Positions 18,859 through 24,285 of a stretch of 64,000 bases of DNA are shown one piece after another; the stretch's first letter is position 1; each line of letters begins with the position of its first letter. The notes beneath the pieces are model-generated. The model had not been told where the DNA came from and did no database searches. It saw nothing but the letters and a program-made list of their open reading frames with translations. The position numbers and the translations under genes were made by a program. The stretch is from a virus: positions 1 through 64,000 of IMG/VR virus record IMGVR_UViG_3300033153_010718. One strand, written 5' to 3'.

Positions 18859-19039
18859 CGACGAGGGCGTCATGGCGATGATGCTCCCGGACGGGATGTG
18901 GGCGCCGATGGTCGGCGCGGACCTCGCGCGCGCGGTCTCGCTCAAGCCCATCGCGGAGCAGATCGCGAAGACGTCCGGGAAGCCCTACAGGTGCCTCCAC
19001 TTCAAGCTGGACGGCGAGCTACCGCTGACGGAGGGATGA
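18806..19039 (+). CDS. Unidentified small protein
   Basis: 77 residues, GTG start. Begins MPKITEMFAFVAADKGPDDEG, a compact alpha/beta sequence I have seen only as uncharacterised phage protein. It is the last plus-strand gene before the tRNA array. Confidence 0.6.
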   Translation: MPKITEMFAFVAADKGPDDEGVMAMMLPDGMWAPMVGADLARAVSLKPIAEQIAKTSGKPYRCLHFKLDGELPLTEG

Positions 19040-19058
19040 TCAATTCGGTTGTTCTGGA

Positions 19059-19132
19059 TGGAGCCTGTGGGCTTTGCTCCCACCGCCTTCGGCTTGCAAC
19101 ACCGACGCTCTGCCTGAATGAGCTAAGGCCCC
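19059..19132 (-). tRNA. tRNA-Ala (TGC)
   Basis: Cloverleaf with 7-bp acceptor including the G3-U70 alanine identity pair and loop GTTGCAA. The T-loop is AGCAAAG, so both 54 and 55 depart from consensus. No encoded CCA. Confidence 0.85.
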
Positions 19133-19136
19133 ATGA

Positions 19137-19170
19137 TAGGTCCGCTCGGACTTGCACCGAGGTTGGCTTA
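19137..19170 (-). pseudogene. Orphan tRNA 3' half
   Basis: A perfect T-arm CTCGG-TGCAAGT-CCGAG and a 3' acceptor strand CGGACCT-A are present, but tRNA-Lys ends directly upstream, so no 5' half exists. Probably a deletion remnant. Confidence 0.5.
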
Positions 19171-19241
19171 TAGACCCGCAGGGTAACGCGCCCTGTTCCC
19201 CAGGGTAAAAGCCTGGTGCATCACTTTAATGCTTCGGATCC
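19171..19241 (-). tRNA. tRNA-Lys (TTT)
   Basis: Acceptor GGATCCG/CGGGTCT, D-stem GCAT/ATGC, anticodon stem CCAGG/CCTGG with loop CTTTTAC. T-loop is CGCGTTA. Its first base overlaps the last base of the HNH gene stop codon. Confidence 0.8.
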
Positions 19242-19723
19242 TAGATCAATCCGTAAGCTCTGGCCCACTTGCGGATCGCGTTGTCTGTAACTCCATATTT
19301 CCGACCAAGCGCGCACCAGCTCGTCGTCTCAATCTCTGCGGCCAACTGCCCTACCGCCGGCCGCTCGACCTTGCGATTGGCGACCCCCGCGCACTGCACC
19401 GAGCAGTAGGTCTTGCTGAGGTGGCCGGAGATCGCAGACTCAAACGTGTCCCCGCAGCTTGGGCACGTGCGATCCTCGCGAAGAATCGGCCGGTTATGGT
19501 ACCGGTCGTGCTCCACCTTCGACATCAGCTTGAGGTTCTCTAGCGCGTTGTTGCTCCGGTCGTCGTCCCGGTGGTGCACCACCTCGTTCGAGCCGAGCAG
19601 TCTTCCCAGATGCTCCGACATCACTGCACGATGCACGTAAACGATCCCGGCGGCGTTCGCCATCGGGTGCTTGGGATCGTAGAAATATCTGTACCCGTTG
19701 ATGTTTCCTATACGCCCAGCCAT
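19241..19723 (-). CDS. HNH homing endonuclease inside the tRNA array (1)
   Basis: 160 residues; ATG 19723 is chosen because residues from here match an HNH protein and the upstream extension runs into tRNA genes. H-R-A-V-M-S-E-H-L-G-R with N-E-V-V-H-H-R-D-D-D-R-S-N-N-A-L-E-N-L is the HNH core. Then C-P-S-C and Y-C-S-V-Q-C form a zinc site, and the C terminus is a helix-turn-helix (Y-G-V-T-D-N-A-I-R-K-W). Such genes spread by cutting and copying themselves into tRNA loci. Confidence 0.85.
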   Translation of the reverse strand: MAGRIGNINGYRYFYDPKHPMANAAGIVYVHRAVMSEHLGRLLGSNEVVHHRDDDRSNNALENLKLMSKVEHDRYHNRPILREDRTCPSCGDTFESAISGHLSKTYCSVQCAGVANRKVERPAVGQLAAEIETTSWCALGRKYGVTDNAIRKWARAYGLI

Positions 19724-19758
19724 GGTCAGAGCATAAAAGGAGAGAGTTCGAGTTTCAA

Positions 19759-19824
19759 TACTCCCGCCCGGAGTCGCGCCGGGAAGGGCCGATTTAGAAG
19801 ACCAGCCTGCACTCTGCCGGGAGC
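19759..19824 (-). tRNA. tRNA-Arg (TCT), short D-arm
   Basis: Acceptor GCTCCCG/CGGGAGT, anticodon loop CTTCTAA. Only about 12 bases separate acceptor and anticodon stem, against about 19 normally, so the D-arm is reduced. T-loop CGCGACT. Confidence 0.72.
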
Positions 19825-19829
19825 GCGGA

Positions 19830-19902
19830 AGCGGGCGAAGGGATTCGCACCCTCGACATCCGATTTGGAAGAACGGCGCTCTGACTGCTGAGCTACGCCC
19901 GC
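19830..19902 (-). tRNA. tRNA-Gly (TCC)
   Basis: Perfect 7-bp acceptor GCGGGCG/CGCCCGC, D-loop AGCAGTCA, anticodon loop CTTCCAA, T-loop TGCGAAT. Confidence 0.88.
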
Positions 19903-19906
19903 GAAA

Positions 19907-19977
19907 TATCCCGTAGGGGAATCGCACCCCTCGCTAGAACTTGAAAGGCTCTCGTCCTGCTACTAGACCGACGGGAC
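19907..19977 (-). tRNA. tRNA-Glu (TTC)
   Basis: GTCCCGT acceptor with G1-U72, D-stem GTCT/GGAC as in bacterial tRNA-Glu, anticodon loop CTTTCAA, T-loop TGCGATT. Confidence 0.86.
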
Positions 19978-19981
19978 AGGA

Positions 19982-20053
19982 TGGTCGTGAAGGGTTTCGC
20001 ACCCCTGGCCTTCTCGATGTCAACGAGATGCTCTACTCCTGAGCTACACGACC
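19982..20053 (-). tRNA. tRNA-Val (GAC)
   Basis: Acceptor GGTCGTG/CACGACC, D-loop AGGAGTA, anticodon loop TTGACAT, T-loop TGCGAAA. Confidence 0.88.
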
Positions 20054-20056
20054 GAA

Positions 20057-20146
20057 CGGAACGCCGAGGACTTGCACCCCACGCCTCTTGCGAGGACGCT
20101 CACCGCTTTCAAGGCGGGCCCCAGCACCTGACCGGGTTGACGTTCC
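20057..20146 (-). tRNA. tRNA-Ser (TGA)
   Basis: Class II tRNA with long variable arm, acceptor GGAACGT/GCGTTCC, G73, anticodon loop CTTGAAA, T-loop TGCAAGT. Confidence 0.85.
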
Positions 20147-20149
20147 TGA

Positions 20150-20221
20150 TGGAGCAGGCGGGAATCGCACCCGCGGCCTCGTGCTTGCCGAGCACGCGCT
20201 CTCCTACTGAGCTACTGCCCC
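20150..20221 (-). tRNA. tRNA-Ala (GGC) with C33
   Basis: Acceptor GGGGCAG with G3-U70. Anticodon stem CGTGC/GCACG leaves loop TCGGCAA, so position 33 is C, not the nearly universal U. T-loop TGCGATT, D-loop AGTAGGA. Confidence 0.82.
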
Positions 20222-20290
20222 GTAGCGCTCGGGGATCCTCCAACCAACGATCACCGCACGCAGCGAATGTCGTCGGCCAGCCGAGCATGA
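20222..20290 (-). other. Structured spacer, possible tRNA remnant
   Basis: GCTCGG ... CCGAGC closes a segment of about 60 bases on the minus strand, but no T-loop or anticodon arm is recognisable. It lies between two tRNA genes and may be a degenerate tRNA. Confidence 0.3.
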
Positions 20291-20361
20291 TGGAGCCATC
20301 GGGAGTTGCACCCGAAACCCCGCTGTGCGAGAGCGGTGTGATCCTGTTTCACCATGGTCCC
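20291..20361 (-). tRNA. tRNA-Ala (CGC)
   Basis: Acceptor GGGACCA/TGGCTCC with G3-U70 and one A-C mismatch at 4-69, D-stem GTGA/TCAC with loop AACAGGA, anticodon loop CTCGCAC, T-loop TGCAACT. Confidence 0.78.
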
Positions 20362-20364
20362 AGA

Positions 20365-20433
20365 AGCCGCTGCGGGGAGTCGCACCCACGTTCCGAGTCT
20401 TACAAGGACCCGTTCCGTCTCACGGCCAGCGGC
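20365..20433 (-). tRNA. tRNA-Thr (TGT), short D-arm and bulged T-stem
   Basis: Acceptor GCCGCTG/CAGCGGC, D-arm CCGT-GAG-ACGG with a tiny loop, anticodon loop CTTGTAA. T-stem pairs as CG(T)GGG/CCCCG only if one T is bulged. T-loop TGCGACT. Confidence 0.75.
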
Positions 20434-20437
20434 ATGA

Positions 20438-20512
20438 TCGGGCTGAGAGGATTCGCACCTCCGGCATCTCGCTCCCGAAGCGAGCACTCTGACTAGACTG
20501 AGTTACAGCCCG
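20438..20512 (-). tRNA. tRNA-Pro (CGG)
   Basis: C1-G72 acceptor CGGGCTG/CAGCCCG, D-loop AGTCTAGTCA, anticodon loop TTCGGGA, T-loop TGCGAAT. Confidence 0.87.
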
Positions 20513-20515
20513 ATA

Positions 20516-20599
20516 CGGAGAGCAGACGATTCGCACGCCATCCACGAGGGACCATCGGTTTTCGAGACCGCGACAGAGACCTGCCCTGCTTTACTCTCC
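20516..20599 (-). tRNA. tRNA-Ser (CGA)
   Basis: Class II, acceptor GGAGAGT/GCTCTCC, G73, anticodon loop CTCGAAA, long variable arm, T-loop TGCGAAT with an end mismatch in the T-stem. Confidence 0.82.
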
Positions 20600-20603
20600 A
20601 GAA

Positions 20604-20672
20604 TCCCGACGGACGGAATTGCACCGTCTTCCGCGGCCGTATGAAAGCCGGGCCTCGCTCTGAGTCGTCGGG
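20604..20672 (-). tRNA. tRNA-Met (CAT), minimal D-arm
   Basis: Acceptor CCCGACG/CGTCGGG, D-arm CTC-AGAGC-GAG (3 bp), anticodon stem CGGCT/GGCCG with loop TTCATAC, T-arm GACGG-TGCAATT-CCGTC. It could be elongator Met or an Ile tRNA with modified C34. Confidence 0.75.
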
Positions 20673-20676
20673 TAGA

Positions 20677-20748
20677 AGCCCCAGCTCGGATTCGCACCGA
20701 GGGCCTTTCCCATACCAAGGGAATGCTCTGCTACTGAGCTACCAGGGC
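20677..20748 (-). tRNA. tRNA-Thr (GGT)
   Basis: Acceptor GCCCTGG/CTGGGGC with wobbles, D-loop AGTAGCA, anticodon loop TTGGTAT, T-arm CTCGG-TGCGAAT-CCGAG. Confidence 0.86.
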
Positions 20749-20806
20749 ATCGCCGGATACCTGCCGAAGCAGGCCAGTCGGGCCTCGCCAACTGCTTGCG
20801 ATCCGA
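20749..20806 (-). other. Structured spacer, possible tRNA remnant
   Basis: On the minus strand CGGAT ... ATCCG encloses a hairpin CCTG-CTTCGG-CAGG. No T-loop of the array type is present. It occupies the space of a shortened tRNA. Confidence 0.28.
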
Positions 20807-20880
20807 TCGAGCTGGTGGGATTCGCACCCACGGCCTCTTGTCCCCCAGACAAGCGCGCTACTAAACTGCGCCACAGCTCG
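20807..20880 (-). tRNA. tRNA-Pro (GGG)
   Basis: C1-G72 acceptor CGAGCTG/CAGCTCG, D-loop AGTTTAGTA, anticodon loop CTGGGGG, T-arm GTGGG-TGCGAAT-CCCAC. Confidence 0.88.
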
Positions 20881-20883
20881 TAA

Positions 20884-20955
20884 TACTCCCATCAGGATTT
20901 GCACCTGAGTCTCGCGCTTCGGAGGCGCGTGTCCTTGCTGCTGGACGATGGGAGC
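20884..20955 (-). tRNA. tRNA-Arg (CCG)
   Basis: Acceptor GCTCCCA/TGGGAGT, D-loop AGCAGCAA, anticodon loop CTCCGAA, T-arm TCAGG-TGCAAAT-CCTGA. Confidence 0.86.
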
Positions 20956-20960
20956 CAGAA

Positions 20961-21033
20961 TACTCTCGGTGGGATTTGCACCCGACGATCTGCCGCTTAG
21001 GAGGCGGCTGCCTTACTGCTCGGCCACGAGAGC
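20961..21033 (-). tRNA. tRNA-Arg (CCT), bulged T-stem
   Basis: Acceptor GCTCTCG/CGAGAGT, anticodon loop CTCCTAA. The T-stem pairs fully only as GT(C)GGG/CCCAC with a bulged C. T-loop TGCAAAT. Confidence 0.82.
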
Positions 21034-21037
21034 AAGA

Positions 21038-21109
21038 AGCCCCAGCACGGAGTTGCACCGCGTTCTCCTGAGTACGAATCAGGCACATCGCTACCTATGC
21101 TTCAGGGGC
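21038..21109 (-). tRNA. tRNA-Thr (CGT)
   Basis: Acceptor GCCCCTG/CTGGGGC with one T-T mismatch, D-stem GCAT/ATGT, anticodon loop TTCGTAC, T-arm CGCGG-TGCAACT-CCGTG. Confidence 0.8.
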
Positions 21110-21113
21110 AGAA

Positions 21114-21196
21114 CGGAGAGCATCGGAGTCGCACCGAATACCGAAGCACGCACCGCCTTCCAAGCGGGCCCCAGGACTACCCCAGGCTTACTCTCC
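21114..21196 (-). tRNA. tRNA-Ser (GGA)
   Basis: Class II, acceptor GGAGAGT/GCTCTCC, G73, anticodon loop TTGGAAG, long variable arm, T-loop TGCGACT. Confidence 0.84.
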
Positions 21197-21212
21197 AGAA
21201 GAGGCCAGTCGC

Positions 21213-21788
21213 CTAAGCGACCAGCTCTTTTGCCAGGAACGGTTCCCAGCTAGCCATGACCGCGCCCTGCGGGGTGCGGACGCCCGCCTTCCAGCTGGGG
21301 GCGGTCGGCTTCTTCCGCAACTTCATACGGGCCTCAGACGGAGTCTTGTCGGCCTTCCGCGAATTGCAGGCGTTGCACGCGGCAACGCAGTTGTCCCAGG
21401 TCGTCGGACCGCCCTTCGAGCGCGGCACGACGTGCTCGATCTGCAGGCGGCTGCCCGGGAGTTCGTCACCGCAGTACTGGCAGGAGTGCTCGTCCCGCCT
21501 GAACAGGTTCGACCTGTTGAAGCCGATCTTCTGCGGAGGGCGCTCGCCGTACTGCTTGAGGACGATGACCTCCGGCGCCGGGACGTTGCCGCGGGCGGTC
21601 TTGATCTGCCGCTCGACGGCGCGCTCCTCGGAGACCCAGTCTTCGTAGGTCATGAGCATGTAGGTCTCGGGGTCGAGGATCATGGCCATGTCCCGCATGA
21701 CGTCCTCGATGGCCGTCCTGACCTTCGCGAAGGCGATCGGTTGCCAGTTCCGATTCAAGACCAGGCAGGGTTGGTTGACGACGCTCAC
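21213..21788 (-). CDS. HNH endonuclease inside the tRNA array (2)
   Basis: 191 residues. The N terminus V-L-N-R-N-W-Q-P-I is typical of bacterial/phage HNH proteins. C-Q-Y-C-G, then L-Q-I-E-H-V-V-P-R-S-K-G-G with W-D-N-C-V-A-A-C-x-x-C-N-S-R-K, forms the zinc-stabilised HNH site with catalytic His. It lies between tRNA-Ser and tRNA-Pro and is probably a mobile homing gene, though this family also has housekeeping members. Confidence 0.85.
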   Translation of the reverse strand: MSVVNQPCLVLNRNWQPIAFAKVRTAIEDVMRDMAMILDPETYMLMTYEDWVSEERAVERQIKTARGNVPAPEVIVLKQYGERPPQKIGFNRSNLFRRDEHSCQYCGDELPGSRLQIEHVVPRSKGGPTTWDNCVAACNACNSRKADKTPSEARMKLRKKPTAPSWKAGVRTPQGAVMASWEPFLAKELVA

Positions 21789-21800
21789 GACGCTCTCCGA

Positions 21801-21874
21801 TCAGGAAGGCGGGATTCGCACCCGCGACCTCTTGGTTCCAAACCAAGCGCGCTACTAGACTGCGCTACTCCCTG
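21801..21874 (-). tRNA. tRNA-Pro (TGG)
   Basis: C1-G72 acceptor CAGGGAG/CTTCCTG, D-loop AGTCTAGTA, anticodon loop TTTGGAA, T-arm GCGGG-TGCGAAT-CCCGC. Confidence 0.87.
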
Positions 21875-21892
21875 GAGTTGTTGTTGAAAGGC

Positions 21893-22042
21893 GCGCAGGC
21901 TGGGGAATCGAACCCCTGCTGAACCTCCTGGCACCGGCATCTCCCACGATAACCTTTGAGCAGGTTCCTTCCGAGCTATCCCCTCCGCGGTGGGGCGCTT
22001 TGGGGCGTTCCCTCGGTCGTCTGCTGCTCTGCCAAGCTGCGC
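21893..22042 (-). ncRNA. tRNA-like element of about 150 nt with canonical D- and T-loops
   Basis: The minus strand begins GCGCAGC-TTGGCAGAGC, which has the canonical G18-G19, and ends AGGGG-TTCGATT-CCCC then GCCTGCGC, the only TTC-type T-loop in the array. Ends pair as GCGCAG/CTGCGC-like strands. The interior (about 75 extra bases, with a GCTCAAA loop) does not fit one cloverleaf. It could be an intron-containing tRNA, a tmRNA-like RNA, or two fused tRNAs. Confidence 0.4.
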
Positions 22043-22046
22043 ATAA

Positions 22047-22129
22047 AGGAAGGCATCGGAGTCGCACCGAATACCGAAGCACGCACCGGTTAGCAACCGG
22101 GCCCTGGAACTACTCCAGGCTTACCTTCC
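22047..22129 (-). tRNA. tRNA-Ser (GCT)
   Basis: Class II, acceptor GGAAGGT/GCCTTCC, anticodon loop TTGCTAA, long variable arm, T-loop TGCGACT. The discriminator is T rather than the usual serine G. Confidence 0.83.
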
Positions 22130-22188
22130 AGCTGTGGTAGGGGAGGCGTCCCACACTTCGCTCGCGCGCCGGACCCGCGCGCGACCAA
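22130..22188. other. Spacer with a strong GC hairpin
   Basis: An imperfect inverted repeat around CGCGCG ... CGCGCG lies between two tRNA genes; no tRNA arms are seen. It may be a processing signal or terminator. Confidence 0.3.
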
Positions 22189-22263
22189 TAGGAACAGAAG
22201 GATTCGCACCTTCGACCTTCCGCGTATCAGGCGGACGCTCTAACTAGGCTGAGCTATGCTCCC
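22189..22263 (-). tRNA. tRNA-Ile (GAT)
   Basis: Acceptor GGGAGCA/TGTTCCT with wobbles, D-loop AGCCTAGTTA, anticodon loop CTGATAC, T-arm GAAGG-TGCGAAT-CCTTC. Confidence 0.86.
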
Positions 22264-22278
22264 AAGATGTTGCCGAGG

Positions 22279-22710
22279 TCAACGCGACTTGCGCGCTCTC
22301 TCGGTCGGCGGCTTCCCTCTGTTGTAGATCGACCACCGCGCGGCGCACGGTTTGCCGCAGAACGGGCCAGCCTTCGCCTGCTTCCGGTTGTGGCGCTCCC
22401 AGCGAGCCTTTCGCTCGAAGGGCGTGCCGCATCCGAGACAGGTCAGCGTGACCATCTCAATCTCACGGGACTCGCCGTGGAGTTTTGCGTGCGCAGAGGC
22501 GGTGAGAACCTCTAGGTTCTCGATTCGGTTGTCGCTGCGGTCATCGTTCTCGTGATGGACATGCTCCCAGGTCTCAAGGCAACGACCAAGGTGGGCCTCC
22601 ATGATCTCCCGATGCTCTCGCACCGTTCGTCTGCTGCCGTTCGCGTAGAAGACGGTGCAGATGCGATACCCATCCGCGATGGTCCACGGAGTACGACGTC
22701 GTTCCTCCAA
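22279..22710 (-). CDS. HNH homing endonuclease inside the tRNA array (3)
   Basis: 143 residues. [11 protein letters not shown] with [19 protein letters not shown] is the HNH core, C-L-G-C and F-C-G-K-P-C a zinc site, and the tail is basic. It resembles the HNH gene at 19241-19723 in layout. The gene separates tRNA-Ile and tRNA-Leu. Confidence 0.86.
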   Translation of the reverse strand: MEERRRTPWTIADGYRICTVFYANGSRRTVREHREIMEAHLGRCLETWEHVHHENDDRSDNRIENLEVLTASAHAKLHGESREIEMVTLTCLGCGTPFERKARWERHNRKQAKAGPFCGKPCAARWSIYNRGKPPTERARKSR

Positions 22711-22714
22711 TGAA

Positions 22715-22787
22715 TGCTCCCTCCGGGATTCGCACCCGGAAACTCCCGGCCCTCAACCGGACGGCTTTGCTATTTGCCCAAGGGAGC
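22715..22787 (-). tRNA. tRNA-Leu (GAG) with short variable region
   Basis: Acceptor GCTCCCT/AGGGAGC, anticodon loop TTGAGGG, A73, T-arm CCGGG-TGCGAAT-CCCGG. The variable region is about 5 nt, unlike the long arm of bacterial leucine tRNAs. Confidence 0.82.
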
Positions 22788-22835
22788 GTAACACACTGTC
22801 TCTGGCGCGTCTGCTGTTCCGCCACGGCAACGTGA
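22788..22835 (-). pseudogene. Orphan tRNA-Leu-like 5' half
   Basis: GTTGCCG-TG-GCGGAACAGCAGACGC matches acceptor, D-arm and the start of an anticodon arm of a leucine-type tRNA, but no 3' half follows. A deletion remnant is most likely. Confidence 0.42.
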
Positions 22836-22909
22836 TACTCCCCCTCGGATTCGCACCGAGAAAACTCCGCAGTCTGAGTGCGGCGGCTTTGCTGTTTGCC
22901 CAGGGGAGC
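22836..22909 (-). tRNA. tRNA-Leu (CAG) with short variable region
   Basis: Acceptor GCTCCCC/GGGGAGT, anticodon loop CTCAGAC, variable region about 6 nt, T-arm CTCGG-TGCGAAT-CCGAG. Confidence 0.82.
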
Positions 22910-22912
22910 AAA

Positions 22913-22994
22913 TGGTCCCGCCGGGATTCGCACCCGGACGCCCGAAAGGGCACTCGTTTTAAGCGAGCTGCGTAGACTGTTCCACCACGGGACC
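22913..22994 (-). tRNA. tRNA-Leu (TAA)
   Basis: Acceptor GGTCCCG/CGGGACC, anticodon loop CTTAAAA, long variable arm GCCC-TTTC-GGGC, T-arm CCGGG-TGCGAAT-CCCGG. Confidence 0.87.
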
Positions 22995-22997
22995 GAA

Positions 22998-23069
22998 TGC
23001 CTCGGCTGGGATTCGCACCCAGGACTCTCGGGTTTGAGCCGAGCGGCGTTGCTGTTAGCCTACCGAGGC
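22998..23069 (-). tRNA. tRNA-Leu (CAA) with short variable region
   Basis: Acceptor GCCTCGG/CCGAGGC, anticodon loop CTCAAAC, variable region 4-5 nt, T-arm CTGGG-TGCGAAT-CCCAG. Confidence 0.83.
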
Positions 23070-23073
23070 GGGA

Positions 23074-23147
23074 TAGGGCGAGGAGGATTTGCACCTGCCG
23101 ACCATTCGCGTATAAGACGAACGCTACTGCTGCTGAGCTACCGCCCC
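23074..23147 (-). tRNA. tRNA-Ile (TAT), bulged T-stem
   Basis: Acceptor GGGGCGG/TCGCCCT, anticodon loop CTTATAC. T-stem pairs as GG(C)AGG/CCTCC with a bulged C. T-loop TGCAAAT. Confidence 0.82.
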
Positions 23148-23151
23148 TCGA

Positions 23152-23224
23152 TACTCCCACCAGGAATTGCACCCGGAATCTCTTGGTTCGAGGCCAAGCG
23201 CCTTAGCTGTTCGGCCATGGGAGC
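23152..23224 (-). tRNA. tRNA-Arg (TCG) with C33
   Basis: Acceptor GCTCCCA/TGGGAGT, anticodon stem CTTGG/CCAAG and loop CCTCGAA, so position 33 is C. T-loop TGCAATT. Confidence 0.82.
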
Positions 23225-23231
23225 GCGCAGA

Positions 23232-23304
23232 TGATCCCGGCGAGATTCGCACTCGCGATCTCCTCCTTCGCAGGGAGGCGTCCTGTCTGCTAGACCACGG
23301 GATC
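23232..23304 (-). tRNA. tRNA-Arg (GCG)
   Basis: Acceptor GATCCCG/CGGGATC, D-stem GTCT/GGAC with loop AGCAGACA, anticodon loop CTGCGAA, T-arm GCGAG-TGCGAAT-CTCGC. Confidence 0.87.
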
Positions 23305-23307
23305 GGA

Positions 23308-23380
23308 TACAGGATGAAGGGATCGCACCTTCGGCCTCGTGCGCCACAAGCACGCGCTCTACTGACTGAGCTAATCCTGC
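23308..23380 (-). tRNA. tRNA-His (GTG)
   Basis: Acceptor GCAGGAT/ATCCTGT, D-loop AGTCAGTA, anticodon loop TTGTGGC, T-arm GAAGG-TGCGATC-CCTTC. The base before G1 is C, so the extra G-1 of histidine tRNA is not encoded in the usual way. Confidence 0.82.
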
Positions 23381-23384
23381 GAGA

Positions 23385-23455
23385 AGCGGGCGGCGGGATT
23401 TGCACCCGCGACTCAGCCTTGGGAAGGCCACGCGTTACTACTACGCCACGTCCGC
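23385..23455 (-). tRNA. tRNA-Gly (CCC)
   Basis: Acceptor GCGGACG/CGCCCGC with one A-C mismatch, D-stem GCGT/ACGC, anticodon loop TTCCCAA, T-arm GCGGG-TGCAAAT-CCCGC. Confidence 0.83.
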
Positions 23456-23458
23456 AGA

Positions 23459-23540
23459 TCCGTCTGCTAGGTATCGCACCTAGTTCGCCGAAGCTCCCGG
23501 GTTACAGCCGGAACGCACCACTTGGTAACTGCCCAGACGG
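23459..23540 (-). tRNA. tRNA-Tyr (GTA) with C1-G72
   Basis: Acceptor CCGTCTG/CAGACGG, anticodon loop CTGTAAC, extended variable region, T-arm CTAGG-TGCGATA-CCTAG. Bacterial tyrosine tRNAs normally start G1-C72; C1-G72 is the archaeal/eukaryotic arrangement. Confidence 0.82.
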
Positions 23541-23543
23541 AAA

Positions 23544-23615
23544 AGCGGCTGAGGAGATTCGCACTCCCGACCCCCTCGATGGCAACGAGGCGCTCTACTG
23601 CTGAGCTACAGCCGC
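23544..23615 (-). tRNA. tRNA-Gly (GCC)
   Basis: Acceptor GCGGCTG/CAGCCGC, D-loop AGCAGTA, anticodon loop TTGCCAT, T-arm GGGAG-TGCGAAT-CTCCT. Confidence 0.88.
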
Positions 23616-23619
23616 ATGA

Positions 23620-23692
23620 TGGGCACAGAAGGATTCGCACCTTCGACTTCCTGCGTGTGAAGCAGGCACTCTGGCTGCTGAGTTATGCGCCC
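23620..23692 (-). tRNA. tRNA-Val (CAC)
   Basis: Acceptor GGGCGCA/TGTGCCC, anticodon loop TTCACAC, T-arm GAAGG-TGCGAAT-CCTTC. Confidence 0.87.
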
Positions 23693-23697
23693 GTGAA

Positions 23698-23767
23698 AGT
23701 CCCCCCGGGATTCGCACCCGGACCTTCCTGCTTCAAAGGCAGGCGCTCTACTGTTGAACTAGGGGAC
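23698..23767 (-). tRNA. tRNA-Gln (TTG)
   Basis: Acceptor GTCCCCT/GGGGGAC, D-loop AACAGTA, anticodon loop CTTTGAA, T-arm CCGGG-TGCGAAT-CCCGG. Confidence 0.86.
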
Positions 23768-23768
23768 A

Positions 23769-23840
23769 CTGACCCGGTAGGATTCGCACCCACGACATTC
23801 CGCTCCAGAGGCGGACGTTCTGCTGCTGAACTACGGGTCA
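23769..23840 (-). tRNA. tRNA-Gln (CTG)
   Basis: Acceptor TGACCCG/CGGGTCA with U1-A72, a glutamine identity feature, anticodon loop CTCTGGA, T-arm GTGGG-TGCGAAT-CCTAC. Confidence 0.87.
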
Positions 23841-23844
23841 AAAA

Positions 23845-23916
23845 CTCTCCCGGTAGGACTCGCACCTACGACACACCGGTTAACAGCCGGGTACTCTGCT
23901 GCTGAGTTACAGGAGA
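23845..23916 (-). tRNA. tRNA-Asn (GTT)
   Basis: Acceptor TCTCCTG/CGGGAGA, D-loop AGCAGCA, anticodon loop CTGTTAA, G73, T-arm GTAGG-TGCGAGT-CCTAC. Confidence 0.85.
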
Positions 23917-23917
23917 C

Positions 23918-23983
23918 ATGCCATCGAGGAGTTGCACCCCGCTTGGCGGCTTTGGAGACCGCTTTGTCCTACGAGCAATGGCA
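23918..23983 (-). tRNA. tRNA-Trp (CCA), shortened
   Basis: Acceptor TGCCATT/GATGGCA, anticodon stem GCGGT/GCCGC with loop CTCCAAA. At 66 nt it has a reduced D-arm and only a 4-bp T-stem. T-loop TGCAACT. Confidence 0.75.
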
Positions 23984-23988
23984 TAAGA

Positions 23989-24061
23989 TGACGCTGACGG
24001 GATTCGCACCCGCAATCTCCAGCTTGAGAGGCTGGCGAGATAACTACTACTCCACAGCGCC
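23989..24061 (-). tRNA. tRNA-Glu (CTC)
   Basis: Acceptor GGCGCTG/CAGCGTC, anticodon loop CTCTCAA, T-arm GCGGG-TGCGAAT-CCCGT. Confidence 0.84.
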
Positions 24062-24126
24062 GGGGCATGGTCGGGTAGCGGCAACCACCCTTGACAGTAC
24101 GCCCGATCCTGGCGCACGACCCATGA
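24062..24126 (-). other. Structured spacer, possible degenerate tRNA
   Basis: GGTCG ... CGACC closes a 55-nt segment containing GCC/GGC and GGTGG-TTGCCG-CTACC hairpins and the string CTGTCAA. An anticodon arm cannot be completed, so it is probably a decayed tRNA. Confidence 0.3.
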
Positions 24127-24198
24127 AGAACCGTCTCGGACTCGCACCGAGTTAGACGACTTTGCAGGCCGCCGCGTCACTACTATCGCCCACGGTTC
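24127..24198 (-). tRNA. tRNA-Cys (GCA)
   Basis: Acceptor GAACCGT/ACGGTTC, U73 as in cysteine tRNAs, anticodon loop CTGCAAA, T-arm CTCGG-TGCGAGT-CCGAG. Confidence 0.86.
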
Positions 24199-24201
24199 GG
24201 A

Positions 24202-24274
24202 TAGACCCGCTCAGACTTGCACTGAGTATCCCCGGATTAAGAGTCCGGTGCTTCCCTCGTTTAGCTTCGGGTCC
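24202..24274 (-). tRNA. tRNA-Lys (CTT)
   Basis: Acceptor GGACCCG/CGGGTCT, anticodon stem CCGGA/TCCGG with loop CTCTTAA, T-arm CTCAG-TGCAAGT-CTGAG. Confidence 0.84.
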
Positions 24275-24285
24275 AGGTTGCCGTC

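Noticed and set aside
19241-19723. P-A-V-x-Q-L-A-A-E-I inside the HNH gene as a tag copy
   Set aside because: This segment is part of the usual HNH C-terminal helix-turn-helix module, so the likeness is probably coincidental.
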